From: CBFCZU01 sp965602635
GTDB taxonomy: Bacteria > Planctomycetota > Phycisphaerae > SM23-33
NCBI GenBank assembly: GCA_965602635.1
Contig: CBFCZU010000112.1
Coordinates: 1-13,939 of the forward strand
DNA: 13,939 nucleotides
Direction: 5' to 3'
Shown here: one piece after another, positions 6,108 to 12,671 of the stretch
How the letters are laid out: the number at the start of each line of letters is the position of its first letter
Position numbering within the stretch: the stretch's first letter is position 1
Program-made: the position numbers and the translations under genes
Notes under the pieces: model-generated
The model's input: only the letters and a program-made list of their open reading frames with translations
The model's database searches: none
Told to the model about the DNA's origin: nothing

Positions 6108-7097
6108 GTGAATCCCACCACACGTCTGCTGGCGGTTGCGGGGCTGCTGTCGGGGTGCGTTCTCCTCGCGGGCTGCGGCTCGAAGTACGTCGTCGAGTTG
6201 AGGTACGACAGGCCGGCGAAGTACATGATCCCCGAGCGGATCAAGCGTCTTGCGGTAGCTGAATTCGGCGGCAAGAACGCCCGGGATAGGCAGTGGGGCG
6301 AGGTCGCCTCCGACCGCCTGGCGGCCGAGCTGGACCGGTTCAACCGCAAGTACAATCGCTACGAGCTGCTGGAGCGGGCGCGGCTCAAGGCCATCCTCGA
6401 CCAGCACGACCTCGAAGCCGCCATCATGGACCCCGCCGCCGCGGGCAAGGCCGGCAAGCTCGCCAAGGCCGACGCCATGATCTACGGCAACGTCAAGGTC
6501 ACCGCCCGCGACGAGCGGGCCACGCGGAAGACCTTCGACCCGCTCTCGCGCTCGATGAAGACCGTCCGCTACACCAAGCGCTACTGCATGGCGGCCGTCA
6601 CCTTCACGATGGACGACATCAACACCGGCAAGATCCTTGCCACCGAGTCGCTCACCCGCGAGTACGATTCGGAGACGGACAAGAAATCCGGCGCCGGCGG
6701 CATCGGCAAGGCGCTGGGCTTCGGGGGGGGCACGCTGCCTCCCACCGATCAGGTCATCAGCCGGCTCATCGAGCAGTGCGTGGCGGAGTTCGTCTCCATG
6801 ATAAGCCCGCACGAGGTGGTGGTCCCCGAGAAGCTGGCCAAGGGCAAGAGCGAGCTGGTGGAGACGGGCAACAAGCTGGCTGTCGCCAGGGAATACACTG
6901 ATGCCCTGGACTACTACGTCAGCGCGATCGAGGCGAATCCCGGAGATCACGGCGCTGTGTTCAACGCCGGGGTGATGCACGAGGCGATGGGCCAGTTGAA
7001 GAAAGCCGAGGGTTACTACGACAGGGCCCGCAAGATAGAGCCGAAGGAACAGTACATCTTCGCTCGAAGGCGAGTCCGAACGGAAGGCGGGGAATAG
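6108..7097 (+). CDS. CsgG-like lipoprotein with C-terminal TPR repeats
   Basis: From the GTG start the protein has 329 residues. The signal ends in a textbook lipobox, LLAGC, with lipid-modified Cys23. A CsgG-like domain follows: IKRLAVAEFGGKN near residue 48, SDRLAAELDR, YELLERARLKAILDQHDLEAA, then ADAMIYGNVKV near residue 125. This parallels the divergent lipoprotein at 4716-5729, including the shared L-D/M-Q-H/Q-D-L element. Residues about 250-320 form at least two TPR-like helical hairpins (YTDALDYYVSAIEANP, then GQLKKAEGYYDRARKIEP), a protein-docking surface. It should sit on the periplasmic face of the outer membrane. It is the first gene of a plus-strand set of four exported proteins, and the next start is 112 bases downstream. 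FlgO-like or CsgG-like are both possible descriptions; the export signal and TPRs are secure. Confidence 0.8.
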   Translation: MNPTTRLLAVAGLLSGCVLLAGCGSKYVVELRYDRPAKYMIPERIKRLAVAEFGGKNARDRQWGEVASDRLAAELDRFNRKYNRYELLERARLKAILDQHDLEAAIMDPAAAGKAGKLAKADAMIYGNVKVTARDERATRKTFDPLSRSMKTVRYTKRYCMAAVTFTMDDINTGKILATESLTREYDSETDKKSGAGGIGKALGFGGGTLPPTDQVISRLIEQCVAEFVSMISPHEVVVPEKLAKGKSELVETGNKLAVAREYTDALDYYVSAIEANPGDHGAVFNAGVMHEAMGQLKKAEGYYDRARKIEPKEQYIFARRRVRTEGGE

Positions 7098-7209
7098 GTC
7101 GGGGCTCCGAGGTGCGGCTTGCTCTCTTGTGCTTGCGCTTCCGAAGCCACCCGCGTCCGCCTGGCATATCTGTGGAGGCAAAGGTCTTCATAGCTGAAAG
7201 GAGAATCTG

Positions 7210-8586
7210 ATGCGCAAGGCAACGAAGGTATGGGTGCTGCTGCTGGCCGGGGCGATGTTAGTCGTCTGGTCGGCGCCGGCGTTGGGCCAGGCCGTGAGCG
7301 ACGCTCGGAGGGCCCAGAACAAGCTGCTGGCCGCCCGGGCGGCCCGCGCCGACGGCATCCGCAAGCTGGCCGAAAGGATCAACGGGCTGTTCATCACCTC
7401 CGAGACGACGGTAAAGGACTTCGTCGCCGAGTCGGACACGATCAACACCGCCATGCGGGCCTTCCTCACCGGCGTCCGCGAGAAGGGCAAGCCCAAATGG
7501 ATGGAGGACGGCACCTGCGAGGTCGTCATGGAGGTGACGATCCAGGAGGTCGTCGTCGCCCTCAAGCAGATGTGCACCAAGTATTACAAGGGCGACAAGT
7601 TCAAGGTCGCCCAGTTCGACCAGATGACCGTGACGAACAAGAGGAAGGTCCTGCGCGAGACGGGCATGGGCGCCCCCAGGCCCGACCTGGCGGAGGAGGC
7701 CCTGGTGCCGGTCGGAGAGGCCGGGCTTGCCAGCATGACCAACCTCCGCGGCGCAGCCAAGGCCTACTGGATGGCCCGCTGCACCGGCCGGGGCCGCCTG
7801 ATGGCGGTCCGCGCCGCACGCCTCGACGGGCTGCGGCGGCTCAGCGAGCGGATCTACGGGCTGATGATCACCTCCGAGACGTCGGTGCGCGACTTCGTCG
7901 CCGAGTCGGACGAGATCAAGACGGCCATGGCCGCCTTCATCCGCGGGGCGCGCGAGCGCGGTATCCGCTACCACGCCGACGAACTCATCGTCGAGGTGGA
8001 AATGGAGGTCACCCTGCGCCAGCTGCTGGTCAACCTCAAGAGCTGGCGGACCAAGTACTACAAGGGCGACAAGGTCCGGGTGCGCGACTTCGAGCAGCTG
8101 ATCGTCAAGGCCAAGGACAAGAAGGTCCGGGAAACCGGCATGGGCGTGCCGCCCGAGAAGTATCTCGTCGCGGGGCAGGTGACGGCGGTGGAGCAGGCGG
8201 TCATGGTGCTTGGCGCCAAGGCCCCCGGCTGGATCAGCGAGACCATGCGCGGCGTCGGCAGGGCGGCGATGAACATCGAGAACCCCAACAAGGCCCAGGC
8301 CAAGCTGATGGCCTTCCGCGCCGCCGAGCTGGACGCCCGCCGCAAGCTGGCCGAGCAGCTCGACGGGCTGATGATCACCTCCCGGACGTCCGTGCGGAAT
8401 TTCGTGGCCGAGAACGACGAGATCAGGACGGCCATGCTGACCTTCCAGCAGGGCGGGTCGGTGGTCACGGGCTCGCAGAAGCTCCTGGAGGACGGCACCG
8501 CCGAGGCGACGGTCGAGATCGACCTGAAGCCTCTCTGGAACGCGATTCTTTACTACCAGAAGAAGCTTTCCATCACGATCAGATGA
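7210..8586 (+). CDS. Exported protein with three tandem LPP20-type domains
   Basis: The 458-residue protein starts at ATG with AAAGGAG six bases ahead. Its signal peptide likely cleaves at ALG/QA after residue 26. It contains three copies of one domain, beginning near residues 38, 196 and 365. The core pattern is L-M/L-A-x-R-A-A, L-D-G-x-R-x-L-x-E, G-L-M-I-T-S-E-T-S-V, (R/K)-(D/N)-F-V-A-E-x-D-x-I-x-T-A-M. This matches the LPP20 family (Helicobacter Lpp20, Vibrio FlgP) as I know it. Copies 1 and 2 are followed by a conserved linker, TKYYKGDK, then RETGMG and a proline. Copy 3 ends soon after its last strand. Unlike typical LPP20 proteins there is no lipobox, so it should be soluble in the periplasm or secreted. 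No enzyme motif is present. It is the second gene of the exported-protein operon. Confidence 0.8.
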   Translation: MRKATKVWVLLLAGAMLVVWSAPALGQAVSDARRAQNKLLAARAARADGIRKLAERINGLFITSETTVKDFVAESDTINTAMRAFLTGVREKGKPKWMEDGTCEVVMEVTIQEVVVALKQMCTKYYKGDKFKVAQFDQMTVTNKRKVLRETGMGAPRPDLAEEALVPVGEAGLASMTNLRGAAKAYWMARCTGRGRLMAVRAARLDGLRRLSERIYGLMITSETSVRDFVAESDEIKTAMAAFIRGARERGIRYHADELIVEVEMEVTLRQLLVNLKSWRTKYYKGDKVRVRDFEQLIVKAKDKKVRETGMGVPPEKYLVAGQVTAVEQAVMVLGAKAPGWISETMRGVGRAAMNIENPNKAQAKLMAFRAAELDARRKLAEQLDGLMITSRTSVRNFVAENDEIRTAMLTFQQGGSVVTGSQKLLEDGTAEATVEIDLKPLWNAILYYQKKLSITIR

Positions 8587-8753
8587 CCTGAAGAGCGCGG
8601 CCGGAGAATCAGCCGCGCGGGTTCGGGTGTCACGGCCGAGAGCGGCTTGCCCGGCCGCCGGGCGGGTCTGTGCCTGTCTGGCGGCGGGCGGGAGCCGCCG
8701 CGGCGGGTGAGCTTTCCCCTGGCCGTGGCATCCGCGCGGAAGGGAACATCGTC
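8587..8753 (+). other. Intercistronic spacer with two hairpins
   Basis: The 167-base spacer contains GCGCGGC (8595-8601) pairing with GCCGCGC (8612-8618) and GCCCGG-CCG-CCGGGC (8649-8663). Neither is followed by a T-run, so readthrough into the next gene is likely. The frame of the next gene is open back to 8670, but the signal peptide and the ribosome site AGGGAA (8741-8746) place the start at 8754. No other gene is visible. Confidence 0.45.
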
Positions 8754-9890
8754 ATGCTGAAGCATTGCTCATACGCCCTGGCGGCTGTCTGCTGCCTGTT
8801 GCTTGCGGCCGGCCCGGCCGCCGGGCAGGCCGTCGCCATGCCCGCCAAGGACGTGGTCGAGGTAACCGTCGTCGGCAACGGCATGGACAAGGATGAGGCC
8901 CTGCGCGACGCCATGCGCAAGGCGCTCGAGCAAGGGGCCGGCACGTACATCTACTCCCAGTCCAAGACAAAGGACTTCGTGCTGGTCAAGGACACCATCC
9001 TGACCCGCGCCGCCGGCTTCATCCAGAGCAAGACCATCCTCTCCACCCAGCACATGGAGGACGACACCTGGGCGGTCAAGATCAAGGCCGTGGTGTCAGT
9101 AAAGGGCATCAAGGACATGTGGGGGGTGGTCAAGAACCTGCTGAAGGAGAAGGGCCGGCCGAAGATCATGGTCTTCATCAACGAGCGGATCGGCAGGGAG
9201 GTGGTCGAGAGCTCAACGGTCCAGACGCGGATCGAGAACATGCTGCTCAAGAGCGGGTTCCTGCTGGTCAACCGGGAGCAGCTCAAGGCCATCGACAAGA
9301 AGGACCTGACGGCGGCGGTGGCCGAGGACAAGCCAGCCAAGGTCCAGGCCATTGCCAAGCGGTTCGGGGCTCAGTTGTTCATTTCGGGCTCGGCCAACTC
9401 CACCCCCGGCCCGGCGAAGATCGTCGGCGGGATCCAGCTCTTCCCGTACGAGGCCGAGGCCAACGTCAAGTGCTATCGCTCCGACACCGCCCAGTTGCTC
9501 TCCAGCATCCCGGGCAAGTCAACCCGCGGCGTCGGGCGGGTGAGGCGCACCGGCGCCAAGCAGGCGCTCGACCTCCAGGCCAAGCACGTCGCACCCAAGG
9601 TCCGGTACGACATCCTCCGGTTCTGGCAGGACGCCCTCGAAGGCCGGGGCGAGGTCCAGCTCCACGTGGAGGGCGTCACCTTCAAGCAGTACGCCGAGCT
9701 GAAGAAGTTGCTCCTGACGGTCAAGCAGGTCAAGGACGTCACCACCAAGTTCCACAACAACAACGCGGAGTGCTCGCTTCAGTCGGACGTTAACGCCGAG
9801 ACGCTTGCCATGAAGCTCGTCGAGGTGATGACGAACCTGGAAATAACCGACGTTTCGCAGAACGTCATCAAGGCCAAGTTCAAGAAGTGA
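8754..9890 (+). CDS. Exported FlgT-like protein, first of a tandem pair
   Basis: The 378-residue protein begins with a signal peptide (cleavage AAG/QA after residue 24). Residues about 34-125 form a domain of the FlgT-N/LPP20 type: VEVTVVGNGMDKDEALRDAM, then ALEQGAGTYI, SKTKDFVLVKDTILT, GFIQ and a strand-rich end. Residues 134-290 form a CsgG/FlgT-middle-like domain (RPKIMVFINERIG, IENMLLKSGFLLVNREQLKAI, AIAKRFGAQLFISGSA). Residues 300-378 look like a small alpha/beta domain (EVQLHVEGVTFKQYAELKKL). The order resembles Vibrio FlgT, a periplasmic flagellar ring protein, but whether this is flagellar is not shown. The next gene starts 44 bases on and encodes a paralogue with the same layout. The gene assignment is firm and the family link moderate. 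Confidence 0.7.
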   Translation: MLKHCSYALAAVCCLLLAAGPAAGQAVAMPAKDVVEVTVVGNGMDKDEALRDAMRKALEQGAGTYIYSQSKTKDFVLVKDTILTRAAGFIQSKTILSTQHMEDDTWAVKIKAVVSVKGIKDMWGVVKNLLKEKGRPKIMVFINERIGREVVESSTVQTRIENMLLKSGFLLVNREQLKAIDKKDLTAAVAEDKPAKVQAIAKRFGAQLFISGSANSTPGPAKIVGGIQLFPYEAEANVKCYRSDTAQLLSSIPGKSTRGVGRVRRTGAKQALDLQAKHVAPKVRYDILRFWQDALEGRGEVQLHVEGVTFKQYAELKKLLLTVKQVKDVTTKFHNNNAECSLQSDVNAETLAMKLVEVMTNLEITDVSQNVIKAKFKK

Positions 9891-9899
9891 CCGGCTATT

Positions 9900-9927
9900 G
9901 GGCGACGCGTCGTGCGTCGCCCGGAGG
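9900..9927 (+). promoter_or_regulatory. Perfect hairpin abutting the ribosome binding site of the next gene
   Basis: GGGCGACGC (9900-9908) pairs perfectly with GCGTCGCCC (9914-9922) around a five-base loop. The ribosome site GGAGG (9923-9927) begins at the very next base, seven bases before ATG 9935. The frame is open upstream to 9887 but the ribosome site and signal peptide fix the start. The hairpin may control translation or protect the downstream mRNA after processing. Confidence 0.7.
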
Positions 9928-9934
9928 TGTGGCC

Positions 9935-11113
9935 ATGAAGCTCAACAGCAAGCTGCTGGTTTGTCTCGCCTTGTCGTGCGCCCTGGCCCTTTCGGCCGCC
10001 CCGGCCGCCGGCCAGAAGATCAAGGCCGTGCCTGTGGACAAGACCGTCACGGTCACGGGCGTGGCGGCGGGGACGACCCTCAAGTCCAAGGATGAGGCCG
10101 TCGCCCAGGCCCTCCGCAAGGCCGTGGAGGAGACCTGTGGAGTCTTCCTCAAGGCACAGACCAAGACCAGGGACTACCAGACCGTCTATGACAAGATCTT
10201 CGCCAACACCGTCGGCTACGTGGTCGAGCACAGGGTCCTGAAGACCTGGACCGACGAGGAGAAGACCTTCGCCACCGTCCGGGTGCGGGTCTCGACGCAG
10301 AAGTTCCGGAAGAACTGGGCCGTCATCGCCCACACCGTCGAGCAGGAGAACAACCCCCGCATCATCGTGGCCATAGTCGAGGCCGTCAGCCACACCGCGA
10401 CCGGCCCGACCTATGAGACCACCAAGTCCGGGATAGTCCAGACGAAGGTCGAGGACTTCTTCCTCTCCAAGGGCCTGGTGCTGGTGGACCGCGCGACCGC
10501 CGCCAAGGTCTCCAAGCGCGACCTGCTGCTGGCCGCCGTGAAGGACGACACCAAGGCGGTGGCGGCCATGGCCGCCCGCTTCAAGGCCGACGTCGTGGTC
10601 ATGGGCCGCGCCAGCGCAAAGCACGGCAAGTCGATAGACGTCTCCGGCGTGACCATGCACCAGTACGTCGCCACGCTCCGCCTGCGCGTCGTCCAGGCCG
10701 ACGCGGCGCGAGTGCTCGCCTCGAAGACCTACGGGCCGGTGACGCTCACCTCGCTTCAGCGCGGCGGGGCGGAGGACAAGGCCCTCAACAAGCTCGCCAA
10801 GGAGGCCGCCCCCAAGCTGCTGGCCGCCGTGGTGGAGGCGTGGCGCAAGCGCGCCAACGTCGCCCGGTCCGTCTCGCTGAGCATCTCCGGAATGGACTAC
10901 AAGACGTGGAAGGTCTTCCAGATCGAGGCCAAGAAGCTCCGAGGCGTCGAGGGCCTCAGGCTGCGGGAGATAACCGAGGAGGTCGCCAGCATCGAGGTCG
11001 AGTACCGATACACCACCGAGAACCTCGCCGACAACCTCATCGAGTTCAAGACCGTCAAGCTCGCGGTCAAGGAGATCACGGCCAACCGCATCAAGCTCAA
11101 GCTCGCCAAGTAG
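9935..11113 (+). CDS. Exported FlgT-like protein, second of a tandem pair
   Basis: The 392-residue protein has a signal peptide (cleavage AAG/QK after residue 26). Its PAAGQ cleavage region matches that of the preceding gene. The domain order is also the same. Residues about 37-130 are FlgT-N/LPP20-like (DEAVAQALRKAVEETCGVFL, KTRDYQTVYDKIFANTVGYV). Residues 140-305 are CsgG/FlgT-middle-like (NPRIIVAIVEAV, KVEDFFLSKGLVLVDRATAA, AARFKADVVVMGRAS). Residues 311-392 form the C-terminal alpha/beta domain (SVSLSISGMDYKTW, then RIKLKLAK at the end). The best-conserved positions between the two paralogues are in the N-terminal domain; elsewhere they are well diverged, so the duplication is old. The gene ends the operon, with a terminator about 110 bases downstream. 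An envelope or ring-building role is inferred from family resemblance only. Confidence 0.7.
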   Translation: MKLNSKLLVCLALSCALALSAAPAAGQKIKAVPVDKTVTVTGVAAGTTLKSKDEAVAQALRKAVEETCGVFLKAQTKTRDYQTVYDKIFANTVGYVVEHRVLKTWTDEEKTFATVRVRVSTQKFRKNWAVIAHTVEQENNPRIIVAIVEAVSHTATGPTYETTKSGIVQTKVEDFFLSKGLVLVDRATAAKVSKRDLLLAAVKDDTKAVAAMAARFKADVVVMGRASAKHGKSIDVSGVTMHQYVATLRLRVVQADAARVLASKTYGPVTLTSLQRGGAEDKALNKLAKEAAPKLLAAVVEAWRKRANVARSVSLSISGMDYKTWKVFQIEAKKLRGVEGLRLREITEEVASIEVEYRYTTENLADNLIEFKTVKLAVKEITANRIKLKLAK

Positions 11114-11222
11114 CCCCTCCAACCAAGCACCCCACGCCCCTGGCCCCGGCGCGGGCGGACCCGTGGTACTGCTCCGCGGCAGAAGCCGGGCGTGAGATCG
11201 AACTCGGTTAATGATTTCCCCG

Positions 11223-11251
11223 GGCCGGTGCTCGAGCGCCGGCCGTTCTTT
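11223..11251 (+). terminator. Rho-independent terminator of the exported-protein operon
   Basis: GGCCGGTGC (11223-11231) pairs with GCGCCGGCC (11236-11244; one G-T pair) around a TCGA loop, followed by GTTCTTT (11245-11251). It lies about 110 bases after the stop of the last operon gene and before the nucleoside hydrolase promoter. Confidence 0.7.
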
Positions 11252-11307
11252 GCGCCTCTGCCGGAACTTACACAAGGCACTTGGCGCTATCTGAGCCGGG
11301 GTGGAGC

Positions 11308-11336
11308 TTGCGAATGTCCCGGAACTGTGGTAGAAT
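11308..11336 (+). promoter_or_regulatory. Sigma-70-type promoter of the nucleoside hydrolase gene
   Basis: TTGCGA (11308-11313, four of six matches) and TAGAAT (11331-11336, five of six) are separated by exactly 17 bases. Transcription would begin near 11343, about 60 bases before the ATG at 11405. Confidence 0.65.
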
Positions 11337-11404
11337 CATCCGAAAGGTCCACGACAGTCGTGGGCGCAACGCTATCTGCGAAACCCCGGTTCTATGGGCG
11401 ACAT

Positions 11405-12343
11405 ATGCCCGAAAAAATCAAAATCGTCCTGGATACCGATATCGCAGACGATATCGACGATGCCATTTGCCTGTCCATGGCTCTCGGTTCTCCGGAAATC
11501 GAGATACTGGGTATCACCACCGTCTACGGTGATGTGGAAACGCGTACGCGGGTGGCCAGAAAAATATGCCGGTCCTGGGGCCGGGATGACATCCCTATCG
11601 TTCCGGGTTTTGAGCGTCCACTTCAGTTCGACTGGTACCCCGAGACAAATCCCGAAGAATGTTCCCAAGAACCCGCAGTCGCCGATGAAAAGGAACCGAT
11701 CGATCGTTCCACAAATGCCTCCCAGTTTATTGCTGACTGCGTTCGCAGGTATCCGGGGGAGGTGAATATTTGCACCATCGGGGCCCTCACCAACGTTGGG
11801 GCTGCCCTTTCTATGGATCCGTCCCTTGCCCCTCAAATTGCTGGTATCTATTCAAACGCAGGTAAGCTTCCTCCGGCGCACAATACCGCAAAAGAATGGA
11901 ACATCATGTACGACCCTTTGGCATGCCAGATTGCTGCAAAATCTGGCGCACCATGGGCTGTCTTGGGAAACGACGTCACATCCGCTCATCTTGGTTTAGG
12001 ACGCCAGGCATTGGACCGATTGGCGGCCCTGGGGACCCCGGCATCCGAACTGCTCGCAGAGCTGATCGTTCTGTATCGCAGACACAAATTTCATGATACC
12101 TCTGTAAAAACGGTAGCGGATGTGAAATTGGCCTGGGTTGCTGACTGCAACACTCTGTTCGCACTGCTCTATCCAGAGTCCTTCGAGTTAAGAACGGGGA
12201 CTATCACTATTGGGGATGATGCGACAATCAATTTCAGGGAACATTCGGAGGGATTGCACCAATTGGCTTTTTCAAGCATCCCACGCGAATACAACGACAA
12301 GTTAGTGGCAAGGGTACTGGGAGAAAAAATAAGTAAGGAATGA
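11405..12343 (+). CDS. Nucleoside hydrolase family protein (IUNH type)
   Basis: The 312-residue protein opens with KIVLDTDIADDIDDA (residues 6-20), the calcium- and ribose-binding aspartate cluster of inosine/uridine-preferring nucleoside hydrolases. It continues with ITTVYGD, CTIGALTNVGAAL, and EWNIMYDPLA at 164-173, where E164, N166 and D170 match the ribose-contact motif. The late HDP motif reads A246-D247-C: the aspartate is kept but the usual histidine is alanine. The expected activity is hydrolysis of an N-ribosidic bond, with altered base preference possible. The frame is open upstream, including a GTG at 11360, but ATG 11405 matches the usual family start even though its ribosome site is weak. 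The gene is AT-richer than its neighbours: 27 of 60 bases are G or C at 11881-11940, against 41 of 60 at 10501-10560. With the transposase stump next door, this suggests lateral acquisition. Confidence 0.9.
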   Translation: MPEKIKIVLDTDIADDIDDAICLSMALGSPEIEILGITTVYGDVETRTRVARKICRSWGRDDIPIVPGFERPLQFDWYPETNPEECSQEPAVADEKEPIDRSTNASQFIADCVRRYPGEVNICTIGALTNVGAALSMDPSLAPQIAGIYSNAGKLPPAHNTAKEWNIMYDPLACQIAAKSGAPWAVLGNDVTSAHLGLGRQALDRLAALGTPASELLAELIVLYRRHKFHDTSVKTVADVKLAWVADCNTLFALLYPESFELRTGTITIGDDATINFREHSEGLHQLAFSSIPREYNDKLVARVLGEKISKE

Positions 12344-12344
12344 T

Positions 12345-12613
12345 CCGTAGAAATCCTGTGTTCACGCGGCGGCAAGGGTGGTCTCCGAGGCGCGGAGGGC
12401 GCATAGCACGATTAGGACGTTGTGGGTGACGGCTTTGAGCATCAGGGCGCGGCAGTGTGACCAGTATGTCGTGGCGCTCACGGCTGAACCCAGCCGACGC
12501 TTGACCATGCTGAAGACCGTTTCGTCCTGCCATCGCTGTCCGTAACGGGTCAGATAATGCTTGATGGTCACGACGTGGCTCAGGTTGTAGTTTCTCCTTT
12601 TGAGGGTCTACGG
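12345..12613. mobile_element. Possible boundaries of the insertion-sequence relic
   Basis: CCGTAGA at 12345-12351 and its exact inverse TCTACGG at 12607-12613 bracket the transposase stump. Seven bases of match over 269 bases could be chance, and the match does not extend convincingly inward. If real, they would be terminal inverted repeats of an internally deleted element. Confidence 0.3.
12362..12607 (-). pseudogene. C-terminal remnant of a DDE (IS4/IS5-like) transposase
   Basis: Reading from 12607 to the stop at 12364-12362 gives about 80 residues. They contain YGQRWQDETVFSMVKRRLGS followed by YWSHCRALMLKAVTHNVLI, the C-terminal glutamate-bearing region of IS4/IS5-group transposases. The rest of the enzyme, normally well over 200 more residues with the two catalytic aspartates, is absent. 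The frame is closed by TAG (complement of 12608-12610) just upstream. A GTG at 12571 could start translation but no useful ribosome site precedes it. The stop lies only 18 bases from the end of the nucleoside hydrolase gene. It is an inactive relic; the exact IS family cannot be fixed from this fragment. Confidence 0.8.
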
Positions 12614-12671
12614 CGGCTGTGGGCCGGTGCGGCGCCACCGGAGGGTACACCGTGCTTTTAGGGAATCGGTA

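Noticed and set aside
5778..7181. 467-codon open frame on the minus strand opposite the lipoprotein-TPR gene
   Set aside because: It is antisense to a gene with a clear lipobox and TPRs, is low-complexity in Leu/Val/Asp/Arg as expected for a mirror frame in GC-rich DNA, and runs through the palindromic spacer.
7230..8591. 453-codon plus-strand frame in a second register of the LPP20 gene
   Set aside because: It is Gly/Arg-rich shadow sequence. The other register has the signal peptide and three conserved repeats.
9779..11275. 498-codon open frame on the minus strand opposite the second FlgT-like gene
   Set aside because: Its composition (runs of G, L, D, H, R) is that of a shadow frame. The plus-strand gene has a ribosome site, signal peptide and a paralogue.
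12362..12571. Intact small protein encoded by the transposase fragment
   Set aside because: It corresponds only to the C-terminal part of a much longer transposase and has no ribosome site before its GTG.
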